DNA of 64,000 bases from assembly GCA_017469955.1 (NCBI GenBank), contig JAFUFJ010000016.1, positions 62,001-126,000 of the forward strand, in the 5' to 3' direction. Shown here piece after piece: positions 44,977 to 53,538 of the stretch. The DNA is from Prevotella sp. GTDB taxonomy: Bacteria; Bacteroidota; Bacteroidia; Bacteroidales; Bacteroidaceae. The position numbers and the translations under genes are program-made. How positions within the stretch are numbered: position 1 is the first letter of the stretch; the number at the start of each line of letters is the position of its first letter. The notes beneath the pieces are model-generated. The model was not told the origin of the DNA. It did no database searches and was given only the letters and a program-made list of their open reading frames with translations.

Positions 44977-45927
44977 TCAGATGTTGAAGGCGGTGCTGAT
45001 GACGAGCGATGAGCTGGAGACATGGTATTTCCCATAGGCCAAGTTCAGCTTGAAGCGCTCCAGCTGCAGGCCTGCTCCGAACGAGAGACCTGCTCCGTGG
45101 CTGCTTTCTTCGTCGCCAGTCCCGATGCGCATCTCATGCGCTCTGCGGAAGTTGTAGCCCATTCCCACCCATATCTGCTGCGAGAGTATGAGGTCAATGC
45201 CCCCGACCAAGTGGTCGATGAACTTGTAGTCGTCCCAATGATTCAGCCCCACAAGCGTCGCAGAGAAGCGCAAAGGTGTGTGGACAAGTCGCTTGCTTAC
45301 GCCTATTTGTACGTCGATAGGCAGGCGTTCATATTCGTCTTCATAGGCAGAAAGCTGCCCTCCCAGGTTCTTCGCCACGGCAGAAACCGACCACTCTCGT
45401 TCGGGATCATAGTAGTTTAAGCCCAGGTCGACGCCCACACCCACCGAGCTGTATTGGCCTATATACGAAGCAATGAACTTCGCGGTGATGCCTCCTGAGA
45501 GCCTGTCAGTCAAGAGATATGAGAAATAACCGGCGACGGCGATGTCCTTTGCAGAGAAGTCTCCTGTCTGAATATTGTTCTCATCGACCTCCTTCATGCT
45601 GCCGTAATTGATGTATTGACCAGACACTCCTGCCGAAGCACGCTCAGTCAAAGTGCGGTTGAAGGCTGCTCCAAGCGAGTTGCTTCCCTGCATGTAGTTC
45701 ATGTAAGAAAGGCTGATGGTCTTGTCGTTGACCGAGGAAAGCAGGGCAGGATTGTTGAAAATCAGGGCTTCGTCGTCTTCCACTATCGAGATGTTGTCTC
45801 CTCCGAGTGCTGCAGCATGTCCGCTCATCGGAAGACGAAGAAAATTATACACGGTCTGGCTTTCCTGTGCTCTTGTTGCAGAGACAAGCATAGTCAGCAG
45901 CAGTGTGAAAAGAAATTTTTTCATCAA
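44977..45927 (-). CDS. porQ: type IX secretion system protein PorQ
   Basis: Outer-membrane beta-barrel protein of the type IX secretion/attachment complex. It is 316 aa with signal MMKKFLFTLLLTMLVSATRAQ. The family hallmark YNFLRLPMSGHAAALGGDNISIVEDDEALIFNNPALLS (about 27-64) is followed by a series of amphipathic strands ending ISTAFNI. In P. gingivalis, porQ is next to cmk and ispH, which is also the local context here. PorQ belongs to the PorQ-U-V-Z complex that anchors cargo to the surface. Confidence 0.9.
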   Translation of the reverse strand: MMKKFLFTLLLTMLVSATRAQESQTVYNFLRLPMSGHAAALGGDNISIVEDDEALIFNNPALLSSVNDKTISLSYMNYMQGSNSLGAAFNRTLTERASAGVSGQYINYGSMKEVDENNIQTGDFSAKDIAVAGYFSYLLTDRLSGGITAKFIASYIGQYSSVGVGVDLGLNYYDPEREWSVSAVAKNLGGQLSAYEDEYERLPIDVQIGVSKRLVHTPLRFSATLVGLNHWDDYKFIDHLVGGIDLILSQQIWVGMGYNFRRAHEMRIGTGDEESSHGAGLSFGAGLQLERFKLNLAYGKYHVSSSSLVISTAFNI

Positions 45928-46035
45928 TTTTCTCTAATTATTGGGCAAAGATACGGCTTTTTTGCTGTTTTTGCACTATCTTTGTCGTTAAATTCATATA
46001 ATGATAACGCAGAAATGCACCTTTTAGTGTGTATG

Positions 46036-46743
46036 ATGGCAAATGTAGCAGAAGGAACAAAGCGCCTCAATGGCGGGGAAAGTCGCCTGCAAATGTTTCT
46101 GTTTGGCATGGTTGTCGTGCTGGCAACATGCTTTGTTGCGTTGGAATGGAACAGCCCTTCTGCCGGCGATGAGGACGAACGCCTGCTTGAAGAGCTTGCC
46201 CAGGACCTCGAAATGCTTCCCGCCATGGAGCAGGAACGCATGCTCTATGAGCTGCAACTGCCGTCAGCACCGGTCGTTACGCCCGTCATCCATGTTGTCG
46301 ATGATGCCGTGAGCGACGCAGAGATGCCCGACGAGCAGGGCGACGTAAGCCTTTTTGCGGAAGACGAGGCTGACGGAGAAGATGCTGAAGAGCCAGACAT
46401 CCCCCAGTTTGTTGACAGTGAAGAAAAGCCCTTGGACATGCGTGTTGTGGAACAATTGCCTGAGTTTCCCGGCGGAATGCTCTATTTCATCAAGTGGGTC
46501 ACTCACGAAATACGCTATCCTCAGGCAGCCCAGTCGCGCAAAGTGCAGGGCCGTCTGGCCGTTTCGTTTATCGTTAACAAGGATGGAACGACAAGCGACT
46601 TGAAGATAGTCGAACCCTTGGATCCCGTCATCGACGAGGAAGTACTGCGTGTGATGCGACGGATGCCGGACTGGACCCCGGGCATTGACGGCGGGAAGCC
46701 TTGCCGTACTATGCTGGTTGTGCCCATCAAGTTTCAGTTGTAG
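46036..46743 (+). CDS. TonB-family energy transducer
   Basis: A 235-aa protein with a membrane anchor near the N-terminus (MFLFGMVVVLATCFVAL, about 15-31). An acidic periplasmic linker (about 37-130, rich in Glu and Asp rather than the usual Pro/Lys) leads to a C-terminal TonB_C domain (about 145-235, IKWVTHEIRYPQAAQSRKVQGRLAVSFIVNKDGTTSDLKIVEPLDPVIDEEVLRVMRRMPDWTPG). It may serve a receptor outside the local area. A TATCTTTG -7 box lies at 45977-45984. ATGs at 46015 and 46033 are possible starts. No exbBD genes are adjacent. Confidence 0.85.
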   Translation: MANVAEGTKRLNGGESRLQMFLFGMVVVLATCFVALEWNSPSAGDEDERLLEELAQDLEMLPAMEQERMLYELQLPSAPVVTPVIHVVDDAVSDAEMPDEQGDVSLFAEDEADGEDAEEPDIPQFVDSEEKPLDMRVVEQLPEFPGGMLYFIKWVTHEIRYPQAAQSRKVQGRLAVSFIVNKDGTTSDLKIVEPLDPVIDEEVLRVMRRMPDWTPGIDGGKPCRTMLVVPIKFQL

Positions 46744-46786
46744 CTGCTGAAACAGACCGTAAAGACATTTTTCAAACGATAAGAAT

Positions 46787-47761
46787 ATGTATACATCTGA
46801 CGAACTTCTCAATCTTGTTAACCGGACTCTTGACGAGCTTCCTTACGATCGGAAGCCAGCCTCGCTCTATGCTCCGATACGCTATGTGCTGTCGATTGGC
46901 GGCAAGCGCGTGCGTCCTTTGCTGGTGTTGCTGGCCTACAACATGTATAAAGACCGCCCGGAAGACATCCTCAATGTGGCGATAGGCTTGGAGACCTACC
47001 ACAACTACACGCTGCTTCACGACGACCTGATGGACAATGCTTCGATGCGCAGGGGACACCTTACGGTGCATAAGCGCTGGGATGAGAACACGGCTATTCT
47101 CTCTGGTGACTCAATGTTGGTGCTTGCCTACCACTATATGGCCATGTGCAAGCCTGAGAAGCTGCCCGAAATAGTGGGACTTTTCACGGAAACTGCGCTC
47201 GAGATAGGTGAGGGCCAGCAGTATGACATGGACTTTGAGCGTCGCAACGACGTGAGCGAGGACGAGTATATCGAGATGATTCGTCTGAAGACAAGCGTGC
47301 TGTTGGCCTGCGCTTTGAAGACGGGTGCGCTGCTGGCTGATGCTCCTGCTGCCGATGCAGCCAACCTGTATCGCTTCGGAGAGCTGGTCGGTCTGTCGTT
47401 CCAGTTGCAGGATGACTACCTTGATGTCTATGGCGACCCGAAGGTGTTCGGCAAGGCTATCGGAGGCGACATTTTGTGTAATAAGAAGACCTTCATGCTC
47501 ATCAATGCCTTCTCGCATGCCAACGAGCGGCAGCGGCGCGAGCTTGAACACTGGGTTTCGGCCGTGGGCTACGAGCCGAAGGAGAAGATTGCTGCCGTGA
47601 CTCGTCTCTATGACGAGATTGGTATCGGGCAGATGGCGCAGGCAAAGATCAGCCATTACTTCGACTTGAGTCGGCAATACATCGACGCAGTGGCACTGCC
47701 CGACGGGCGCAAGCAGCAGCTGATTGCCTATGTTCAGCAGATGATGAAGCGCGAATATTGA
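46787..47761 (+). CDS. trans-polyprenyl diphosphate synthase
   Basis: Condenses IPP with an allylic diphosphate. It is 324 aa. The substrate basic motif is IGGKRVRPLL (about 37-46), the first aspartate-rich motif HDDLMDNASMRRG (about 78-90), GEGQQYDMDFE, and the second aspartate-rich motif LQDDYLDVYGD (about 207-217). The first motif is DDxxD with tyrosine five residues upstream, which points to a short or medium chain product, but the length cannot be set from sequence. It is part of a likely run with tatD (25 bp gap). Confidence 0.9.
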   Translation: MYTSDELLNLVNRTLDELPYDRKPASLYAPIRYVLSIGGKRVRPLLVLLAYNMYKDRPEDILNVAIGLETYHNYTLLHDDLMDNASMRRGHLTVHKRWDENTAILSGDSMLVLAYHYMAMCKPEKLPEIVGLFTETALEIGEGQQYDMDFERRNDVSEDEYIEMIRLKTSVLLACALKTGALLADAPAADAANLYRFGELVGLSFQLQDDYLDVYGDPKVFGKAIGGDILCNKKTFMLINAFSHANERQRRELEHWVSAVGYEPKEKIAAVTRLYDEIGIGQMAQAKISHYFDLSRQYIDAVALPDGRKQQLIAYVQQMMKREY

Positions 47762-47786
47762 ATCCTTTTTCACCCGAACAGCGACT

Positions 47787-48590
47787 ATGTTGATTGACAC
47801 CCATACCCATCTCGACGGAGAAGAGTTCAGAGACGACCTTGAAGAGGTGGTCGGCCGTGCCCGGGAGGCTGGCGTTGGACGGATGTTTCTGCCGGCCATC
47901 GACCTCGCGTCGTCTGAAAAAGTGCTGCAGTTGAGCCGTCTTCATCGGGGTGTGCTCTATCCCATGCTGGGCCTGCATCCCGAGGAAGTGAAGAGCGACT
48001 GGCGTGAAACGCTGGCGTCCATCCGTCGGTTGCTGCTCGACAACCTTGACGATGTCATTGCAATAGGCGAGGTTGGTCTCGACTATTACTGGTCTCGCGA
48101 CTTCGAAAGCGAGCAGCTTGAGGCTTTCGAGGAGCAGGTGAGATGGTCGGTTGAGACCCGTCTGCCCCTGATGATACACTGCAGGAAGGCTCAGAACGAG
48201 ATGGTGCGTCTGCTGAGAAAGTATGAAAGCGACCTGCCGGGAGGCGTGTTCCACTGCTTCACGGGCAACCGTTTCGAGGCAGAAGAGCTGCTCTCCTTCG
48301 AGCGTTTCATGCTGGGCATCGGCGGTGTGCTTACGTTTAAGAGCAGCCATCTGCCTGAAGTGCTGCCTGCCACGGTGCCCCTTTCGCGCATCGTGCTTGA
48401 GACCGACAGCCCTTATATGGCCCCGGTGCCCCACAGAGGGAAGCGCAACGAGAGCGCGTTTGTGGCCTGTGTAGCCTGGCGTCTGGCCGAAAGCTACGGC
48501 ATTGGTGTCGAGGAAGTTGCGCTTCAGACGACCCGAAACGCGTGCCGACTGTTCGGCCTTCAGGAGGCGGATGCTTCCGTTTCAAGTTGA
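47787..48590 (+). CDS. TatD-family metal-dependent hydrolase
   Basis: Putative deoxyribonuclease of the TatD family, 267 aa. The TIM-barrel metal ligands are visible: DTHTHLD (about 3-9), the glutamate in IGEVGLDYY, MIHCRKAQ, FHCFTGN, and the aspartate in LETDSPYMAPVPHRGKRNES. The stop codon at 48588-48590 overlaps the first base pair of the family 1 array copy F. The physiological substrate is unknown; 3'-5' DNA exonuclease activity is reported for relatives. Confidence 0.92.
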   Translation: MLIDTHTHLDGEEFRDDLEEVVGRAREAGVGRMFLPAIDLASSEKVLQLSRLHRGVLYPMLGLHPEEVKSDWRETLASIRRLLLDNLDDVIAIGEVGLDYYWSRDFESEQLEAFEEQVRWSVETRLPLMIHCRKAQNEMVRLLRKYESDLPGGVFHCFTGNRFEAEELLSFERFMLGIGGVLTFKSSHLPEVLPATVPLSRIVLETDSPYMAPVPHRGKRNESAFVACVAWRLAESYGIGVEEVALQTTRNACRLFGLQEADASVSS

Positions 48591-48698
48591 GAAAGCTTAG
48601 GTTTCAAGGTCAGAAAGGATAGGTTTCTGGGTGAGAAAGGATAGCTTTCTCGTGCATAACCCTAAGACTTCTCGGGCTGAAGTCTTAGCTTTCTCGGC
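48589..48698. repeat. 22-nt-pitch dyad array, family 1, copy F (5 units)
   Basis: Units start at 48589, 48611, 48633, 48655 and 48677. Left words are GAAAGCT, GAAAGGA, GAAAGGA, TAACCCT and GAAGTCT. Right words on the minus strand are GAAACCT, GAAACCT, GAAAGCT, GAAGTCT and GAAAGCT. It starts inside the tatD stop codon. It lies in the convergent gap to the dihydrofolate reductase gene, with a terminator hairpin further on. Confidence 0.93.
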
Positions 48699-48762
48699 AG
48701 GCATGCTTTCCTGTCTGCCTTTTTTGATATAGACTTCCCTGCGGGAGTCCGCAGAAACCTAT

Positions 48763-48807
48763 ACGAGAAGGACGCCCTCGAGCAAGCATCGGGGGCGTCC
48801 TTCTCGT
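48763..48807. terminator. hairpin between tatD and folA
   Basis: Perfect 15-bp arms (48763-48777 and 48793-48807) enclose a 15-nt loop, ending 17 bp from the folA stop. Neither side has a strong T-run, but it is placed to end the minus-strand folA transcript. Confidence 0.65.
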
Positions 48808-48823
48808 TGTATGTCGTTCGTTG

Positions 48824-49348
48824 TCAGGCTTGCGTGTCGGCTGGTTCGTCAACCGTTTCCGGTCCGCTCTTCCTCACGTAGTCGGCAAAGGCATAGCGCT
48901 GTCGGTGCTTTTCGTCGGGCTCATGCTGCTCGATGTGCTCCAGTTGCCAGTCGTCGTAGGACGGGAAGAAGGTGTCGGCCTCGTCGGGAGTGTCGTCGAT
49001 CTCGGTCAGACAGAGGCGGTCGGCCAGCGGGAGAGCTTGCCTATAGACGCTGGCTCCGCCTATGATATACACCTCTTCGTCCGTTTCGCAGTGGGCGAGG
49101 GCTGCTTCCAGCGTCGGGAAACACTCACATCTGGGCAGCTCTTTTGTCGTCCGGCTGAGCACGATGTTGCGCCGGTTGGGCAGTGCTCCCTTAGGCAACG
49201 ACTCGAAAGTGCGCCGTCCCATGATGATGGTATGGCCCGTTGTCAGCTGCTTAAAGCGCTTCAAGTCGTTGGGCAACCAGTAGAGAAGTCGGTTTTGAAA
49301 GCCAATGGCGCGGTTCTTTGCCACGGCAGCTATGATGCTGATCGTCAT
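48824..49348 (-). CDS. folA: dihydrofolate reductase
   Basis: Reduces dihydrofolate to tetrahydrofolate with NADPH. It is 174 aa. IIAAVAKNRAIGFQNRLLYWLPNDLKRFKQLTTGH (about 4-38) holds the substrate aspartate in the WLPNDLKRFK block. TIIMGRRTFESLP, NIVLSR and EVYIIGGASVYRQALPLADRLCLTEID complete the set. It is directly downstream of thyA (48 bp). The two enzymes are coupled: ThyA produces dihydrofolate and FolA regenerates tetrahydrofolate. Confidence 0.96.
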   Translation of the reverse strand: MTISIIAAVAKNRAIGFQNRLLYWLPNDLKRFKQLTTGHTIIMGRRTFESLPKGALPNRRNIVLSRTTKELPRCECFPTLEAALAHCETDEEVYIIGGASVYRQALPLADRLCLTEIDDTPDEADTFFPSYDDWQLEHIEQHEPDEKHRQRYAFADYVRKSGPETVDEPADTQA

Positions 49349-49396
49349 GTCTTCGGGGTTTTGATGGTGGTAAGTTGCGTTGTCGTTTCAGGGCCT

Positions 49397-50191
49397 TTAC
49401 ACGCTGACCTCGGCCTTGATGTGCGGCCATGGGTCGTAGTCTACGAGCTGGAAGTCCTCATATTGGAAGTCGAAGAGCGACTTTACGTCGGGATTGATGA
49501 GCATTTTCGGCAGACGCCGGGGCTCTCTCGTGAGCTGAAGGCGTGCCTGTTCGAGGTGGTTCAGGTAGAGATGTGTGTCTCCTGTGGTATGGATGAAGTC
49601 GCCGACACGCAGACCTGTGACCTGCGCCATCATCTGAAGCAGCAGGGCATAGCTTGCAATGTTGAACGGAACGCCGAGGAACGTGTCGGCCGAACGCTGG
49701 TAGAGCTGCAGCGAAAGACGGCCGTCGGCCACGTAGAACTGGAACAGTGTGTGGCAGGGAGGCAGTGCCATCTTGCCGACTTCGGCCACGTTCCATGCCG
49801 AGACAATCATGCGGCGTGAGTCAGGAGAGTGCTTCAACAGGTCGAGCACCTGCTGGATCTGGTCGATGGTTCCGCCGTCATAATCGGGCCAAGAGCGCCA
49901 CTGATGGCCATAGACGGGTCCCAGTTCGCCGTTCTCGTCGGCCCATTCATTCCAGATGCGCACGCCATGCTCCTGCAGATAGCGCACGTTGGTGTCGCCC
50001 TTCAGAAACCAAAGCAGTTCGTAGATGATTGACTTCAGGTGGAGCTTTTTCGTGGTAAGCACGGGAAAACCCTCCTCGAGATTGAAACGCATCTGGTGGC
50101 CAAAGATGCTCATAGTTCCCGTTCCTGTACGGTCAGTCTTGACGGTTCCTTCTGTGAGTATGCGGTCAAGCAGGTCTAAATATTGCTTCAT
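49397..50191 (-). CDS. thyA: thymidylate synthase
   Basis: Methylates dUMP to dTMP with methylene-tetrahydrofolate. It is 264 aa, the standard length for bacterial Thy[19 protein letters not shown] (about 19-36), the nucleophile in [13 protein letters not shown] (about 143-155), [23 protein letters not shown] and [12 protein letters not shown] are all intact. The start overlaps the end of the upstream methyltransferase gene by 26 bp. Confidence 0.97.
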   Translation of the reverse strand: MKQYLDLLDRILTEGTVKTDRTGTGTMSIFGHQMRFNLEEGFPVLTTKKLHLKSIIYELLWFLKGDTNVRYLQEHGVRIWNEWADENGELGPVYGHQWRSWPDYDGGTIDQIQQVLDLLKHSPDSRRMIVSAWNVAEVGKMALPPCHTLFQFYVADGRLSLQLYQRSADTFLGVPFNIASYALLLQMMAQVTGLRVGDFIHTTGDTHLYLNHLEQARLQLTREPRRLPKMLINPDVKSLFDFQYEDFQLVDYDPWPHIKAEVSV

Positions 50192-51479
50192 AATCGGGTA
50201 TGTGTGTACTTCTTATCTTCCATTCTTGTGGGTAAAGATTGTTGGCTCTGCTGCCGATGTTCTTGGCAAACCCTAAGGGAAGTCCCTGAAAAGTGAGAGC
50301 AACGATGCCGCGGGGAACGTCGGATGAGAGCGTGACGGTTTCTTTTCGCAGGTAGGAAATGGCCTGGTCGTAGCTGATTTCAGCCTGCGGATACACCTTA
50401 TTATATATATAGGAGAGCGCCTCAGAGGTGTCGGGTATGAGGTCGTTTCCTTTCTTTTGCGGAGCCAAAGGACCGTGAGAGAGCACGCGAAGGCTTCTCT
50501 TGGTCTTTTCAAGGGCAGGCCTCTTGGCTCCGTAAAAGTCGTCTTTGTCAGCGTCTTTCTTTCTTAATACGGCCATGAAGAGGCCTTCGCCACGGGTCAT
50601 GCCGGGCAGAAACCGGCAGACTTTCCGGCCGTCAGCTCCCTTCAATGACGGCTCGTCAAGGAGCGAACCCGCAATGCCCCACGACGCATCGGTGGGAATA
50701 TCGACGAAGTCGGCACCCAGTTCGCGGGCTATCCACAGCACGTTCTCCTCGTTTTCATGGACATTGAAGGTGCAGGTGGAATAGACAAGCACACCGCCAG
50801 GCTTCAGTGCCTGCCAGATGTCGCTGACGATTTCGCGCTGCAACTGCTGGCAATGGCAGACGTTTTGCAGGCTCCACTCTTCAATGGCCTGGGCATCTTT
50901 GCGGAACATTCCTTCACCCGAACAGGGTACATCGGCCAGTATCAGGTCGAACATCAGACCGCTTCGCCGGTAGTCGAGGGCATAGTTGTTGGTGACAACC
51001 ACGTCGGGATGGCCCCATTTCAGGATGTTCTCGTTCAGTATCTGAGCCCGTTGTCTGACAGGTTCGTTGCTGAACAGCAGACAATCGTCGGGCAAGGCAG
51101 CCCGCAAACAGGTCGACTTGCCCCCGGGAGCAGCACATAAATCTAAGGCAAGGGTGGGGTGAAAGTTGAAGGAAGAATGATGGAAAAGGTGGCGAACCAC
51201 ATGGTCGAGAAACATCGAGGAGGCTTCTTGCACGTAGTATACTCCGGCATGAAACAATGGATCGAACGTGAAACCGGGCCGAAAGGGAAGGTAATATCCC
51301 GACGGGCACCACGGAACAGGCTCTATATCAGCAGGAGAGAGAACCAGCGAGGAAACTTTCCTACGGTTGACACGAATGCTTACAGGCACTTCTTGTTGAA
51401 GTCCGTCCATCAACCGTGCAAAGAGTTCTTTGCTCATCAGTTGTTGCGTTTCCCTTATAAAATCATCTGGCAACAACAT
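50166..51479 (-). CDS. rRNA cytosine-C5 methyltransferase, NOL1/NOP2/Sun (RsmF-like)
   Basis: SAM-dependent RNA m5C methyltransferase, 437 aa. The SAM-binding block is [15 protein letters not shown] (about 110-124). The two catalytic cysteines are in [14 protein letters not shown] and [18 protein letters not shown]-terminal RNA-binding domain (about 325-437) ends with [12 protein letters not shown], as in RsmF. The ATG at 51479 gives [15 protein letters not shown], matching the family; the frame runs 45 bp further up. It overlaps thyA by 26 bp. Confidence 0.9.
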   Translation of the reverse strand: MLLPDDFIRETQQLMSKELFARLMDGLQQEVPVSIRVNRRKVSSLVLSPADIEPVPWCPSGYYLPFRPGFTFDPLFHAGVYYVQEASSMFLDHVVRHLFHHSSFNFHPTLALDLCAAPGGKSTCLRAALPDDCLLFSNEPVRQRAQILNENILKWGHPDVVVTNNYALDYRRSGLMFDLILADVPCSGEGMFRKDAQAIEEWSLQNVCHCQQLQREIVSDIWQALKPGGVLVYSTCTFNVHENEENVLWIARELGADFVDIPTDASWGIAGSLLDEPSLKGADGRKVCRFLPGMTRGEGLFMAVLRKKDADKDDFYGAKRPALEKTKRSLRVLSHGPLAPQKKGNDLIPDTSEALSYIYNKVYPQAEISYDQAISYLRKETVTLSSDVPRGIVALTFQGLPLGFAKNIGSRANNLYPQEWKIRSTHIPDYEAIFRPA

Positions 51480-51607
51480 GCAGATCGTCGCTTGCGGGCA
51501 GATATCTGCCCTTTCTTCTTGCAAAATTAGAAAAAAAATCGTTTCTTTGCAACTAATTTAAAAAGAGATGCGTCAAACATGCAGAAAAAACTTAATAAAC
51601 AGAAAAT

Positions 51608-52417
51608 ATGAAACAGATTTTAATAGCGTTGGTATCTTTGCTCTCGATGAGCGCCACCTCTATGAATGCCCAGTCGCATGCAGCCTCTGCTGCAAAGAAA
51701 ATGACTGCAGAAATCATGGAGAAAATAGCTGAGGAAATCAATCAGAGTGGTGCCTTGGACAGCGGACTCGTGGCTTTCTCCGATACGTCAGACGTGGAAA
51801 TCAAGGCCGATTCCTCATCACTTACCATCCGTTCGGGCAACAAGAACATCAAGATAGGGCTGCCTGACGACTGGTTTGATGATGATGAAAACTGGACTGA
51901 CGATGATGAATTTATTTCATCTTCCGGCCATGTACGCATCGGAAAAGTAAGCGAGCTAATGTCGACTATCAGCAATTTGTTCGAAGGAACATCGGTAGGC
52001 TTGTTCGCAGGAAGTACCATTGCCGGAGTGCTTGCTGTGGCTTTCGGACTGATGTTATTGTTTGCCATTATCCCAATCCTAATCATTGCCTTTGTGCTTA
52101 GATACGTTATCAAGCGTCATAATGCACAAGTCAACGAACGACAAGATTTCTATGAGGCTCAAGGCGACAACCTGTATGACCGTCAGTCGACGGCAAGTCA
52201 TGCCGAGCAAATGGGGCAAACTCCGCCTCCTGTGCCCCCATTCACGGGCAGCCGGCCTGAAGATCTGCAGTGGAAGCGCGGTGTGCGTAACACATCTATA
52301 GGCATTGGACTGATGGCTCTCTTTAAGATAATGGGACTGAGCAACCTCGTAGGACTCGGAGTTCTCATTGCCGTCCTTGGAATCGGACAAATGGTTATAG
52401 CGAAAACATCAAAATAG
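51608..52417 (+). CDS. exported/membrane protein, DUF6249-like
   Basis: A 269-aa protein with signal KQILIALVSLLSMSATSMNAQ and a periplasmic N-terminal domain (about 25-120) that ends in an acidic patch (DDWFDDDENWTDDDEF). Two close membrane segments follow: SVGLFAGSTIAGVLAVAFGLMLLFAIIPILIIAFVLRYVI (about 132-172). A cytoplasmic segment and a final hydrophobic pair (SIGIGLMALFKIMGLSNLVGLGVLIAVLGIGQMVIA) close it. It is upstream of the sigma factor gene by 134 bp on the same strand. I do not know its function. Confidence 0.75.
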   Translation: MKQILIALVSLLSMSATSMNAQSHAASAAKKMTAEIMEKIAEEINQSGALDSGLVAFSDTSDVEIKADSSSLTIRSGNKNIKIGLPDDWFDDDENWTDDDEFISSSGHVRIGKVSELMSTISNLFEGTSVGLFAGSTIAGVLAVAFGLMLLFAIIPILIIAFVLRYVIKRHNAQVNERQDFYEAQGDNLYDRQSTASHAEQMGQTPPPVPPFTGSRPEDLQWKRGVRNTSIGIGLMALFKIMGLSNLVGLGVLIAVLGIGQMVIAKTSK

Positions 52418-52551
52418 CAGGCAGGGGAAAGCAGGCAAGACTGTAAGTCAAAGAAAATAGAATACTGTAGCCCGAGCGCCTTCTCTGGCCGGAAAGCATC
52501 CCTTCGGGCAGATGAAAGCCCCAGACTTACCCCTGCATCTTGAGGATTTGT

Positions 52552-53106
52552 ATGTCTAATCTCAGCGATATCTCTCTCGTTACTCAGGTGACTGTATTTC
52601 ACAACCTGCGGGCTTTCGACCGTCTGGTGGTGAAATACCAGTCGCCTATACGGCGTTTCTTCCTTAATTTGACAGGAGGTGACGGGCAGACGAGCGATGA
52701 TCTCGCCCAGGAAACCTTTGTGAAGGCTTATACACATCTTGAGCAATTCAGGGCTACAGCCAGTTTCTCTACATGGCTTTACCGCATCGCTTACAACGTG
52801 TTTTACGACTATAGAAGGAAATATTCGGGCAGGGAAAACAGGGAAGATGCCATGCAGGCAGAAGAGAATCGCAACCTGTCGGCATCGCCAACCTGGGAAA
52901 ACTCGTCTTTGAGGATGGACATGCAGAAGGCCATGGGTTGTCTTTCTGACAATGAGCGCCTGTGCATTACGCTTCAACTGATTGAGGGACAAACAATTGA
53001 AGAGATAGGAAAGATCATGCAAATGCCTACGGGAACGGTGAAGTCACACCTCTCAAGAGGAAAGGAAAAACTGGCAAAATACCTGAAGGCGAATGGCTAT
53101 CAATAG
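52552..53106 (+). CDS. RNA polymerase sigma factor, ECF-type
   Basis: A 184-aa sigma-70-family protein. Region 2 is about 22-85 (FDRLVVKYQSPIRRFFLNLTGGDGQTSDDLAQETFVKAYTHLEQF, then FSTWLYRIAYNVFYDYRR). Region 4 is about 128-178 (LSDNERLCITLQLIEGQTIEEIGKIMQMPTGTVKSHLSRGKEKL), with a helix-turn-helix. I take the ATG at 52552; a TTG at 52540 is in frame. A small membrane protein gene follows after 30 bp and may be its regulator. Confidence 0.92.
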   Translation: MSNLSDISLVTQVTVFHNLRAFDRLVVKYQSPIRRFFLNLTGGDGQTSDDLAQETFVKAYTHLEQFRATASFSTWLYRIAYNVFYDYRRKYSGRENREDAMQAEENRNLSASPTWENSSLRMDMQKAMGCLSDNERLCITLQLIEGQTIEEIGKIMQMPTGTVKSHLSRGKEKLAKYLKANGYQ

Positions 53107-53136
53107 GACAACAAAAACAATAGAAAGAGGGAAACA

Positions 53137-53538
53137 ATGACTGACGAAAGAAAGAAAATAGCCGATGAGGCGCTTGTAGAGCAGTTCTTTATGGAACATC
53201 GGCAAGCTTCAATACCCGATAATGGATTTGCAGAGAAGGTCATGGAGGCTGTTGCGCAACTGCCTGCAGCCCAAAAGCCCCGGGTATACCAGCTCAATCG
53301 CATCTGGTCTGTAGCCTGTGGTGTGGCTGCTGTCATATTCCTTATAAGGGCAGACGCCCTGACTCAGCTCAAACAGTGTTTCTGGAATATAGTAAATGAG
53401 GTGCAAAACGTATTCACGGCAATAGACATTACGTCGTCAACTGTTGTCACTTTACTGCTGGGATCACTGACTTTGCTGTACGTAGGCTTGTTCAATATCG
53501 TGGCCGACAGCCGCTATTCTTCAATGAGAAATTCATAG
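53137..53538 (+). CDS. small membrane protein after the sigma gene, possible anti-sigma factor (DUF5056-like)
   Basis: A 133-aa protein. The cytoplasmic N-terminal part (about 1-55, EALVEQFFMEHRQASIPDNGFAEKVMEAVAQLP) has the layout of the short proteins that follow sigma genes in Bacteroidales. Two membrane segments follow: IWSVACGVAAVIFLI (about 57-71) and VVTLLLGSLTLLYVGLFNIVA (about 106-126). It probably holds the sigma factor at the membrane, but this is inferred from position. Its last 25 bp overlap the end of the convergent porE gene. Confidence 0.72.
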   Translation: MTDERKKIADEALVEQFFMEHRQASIPDNGFAEKVMEAVAQLPAAQKPRVYQLNRIWSVACGVAAVIFLIRADALTQLKQCFWNIVNEVQNVFTAIDITSSTVVTLLLGSLTLLYVGLFNIVADSRYSSMRNS

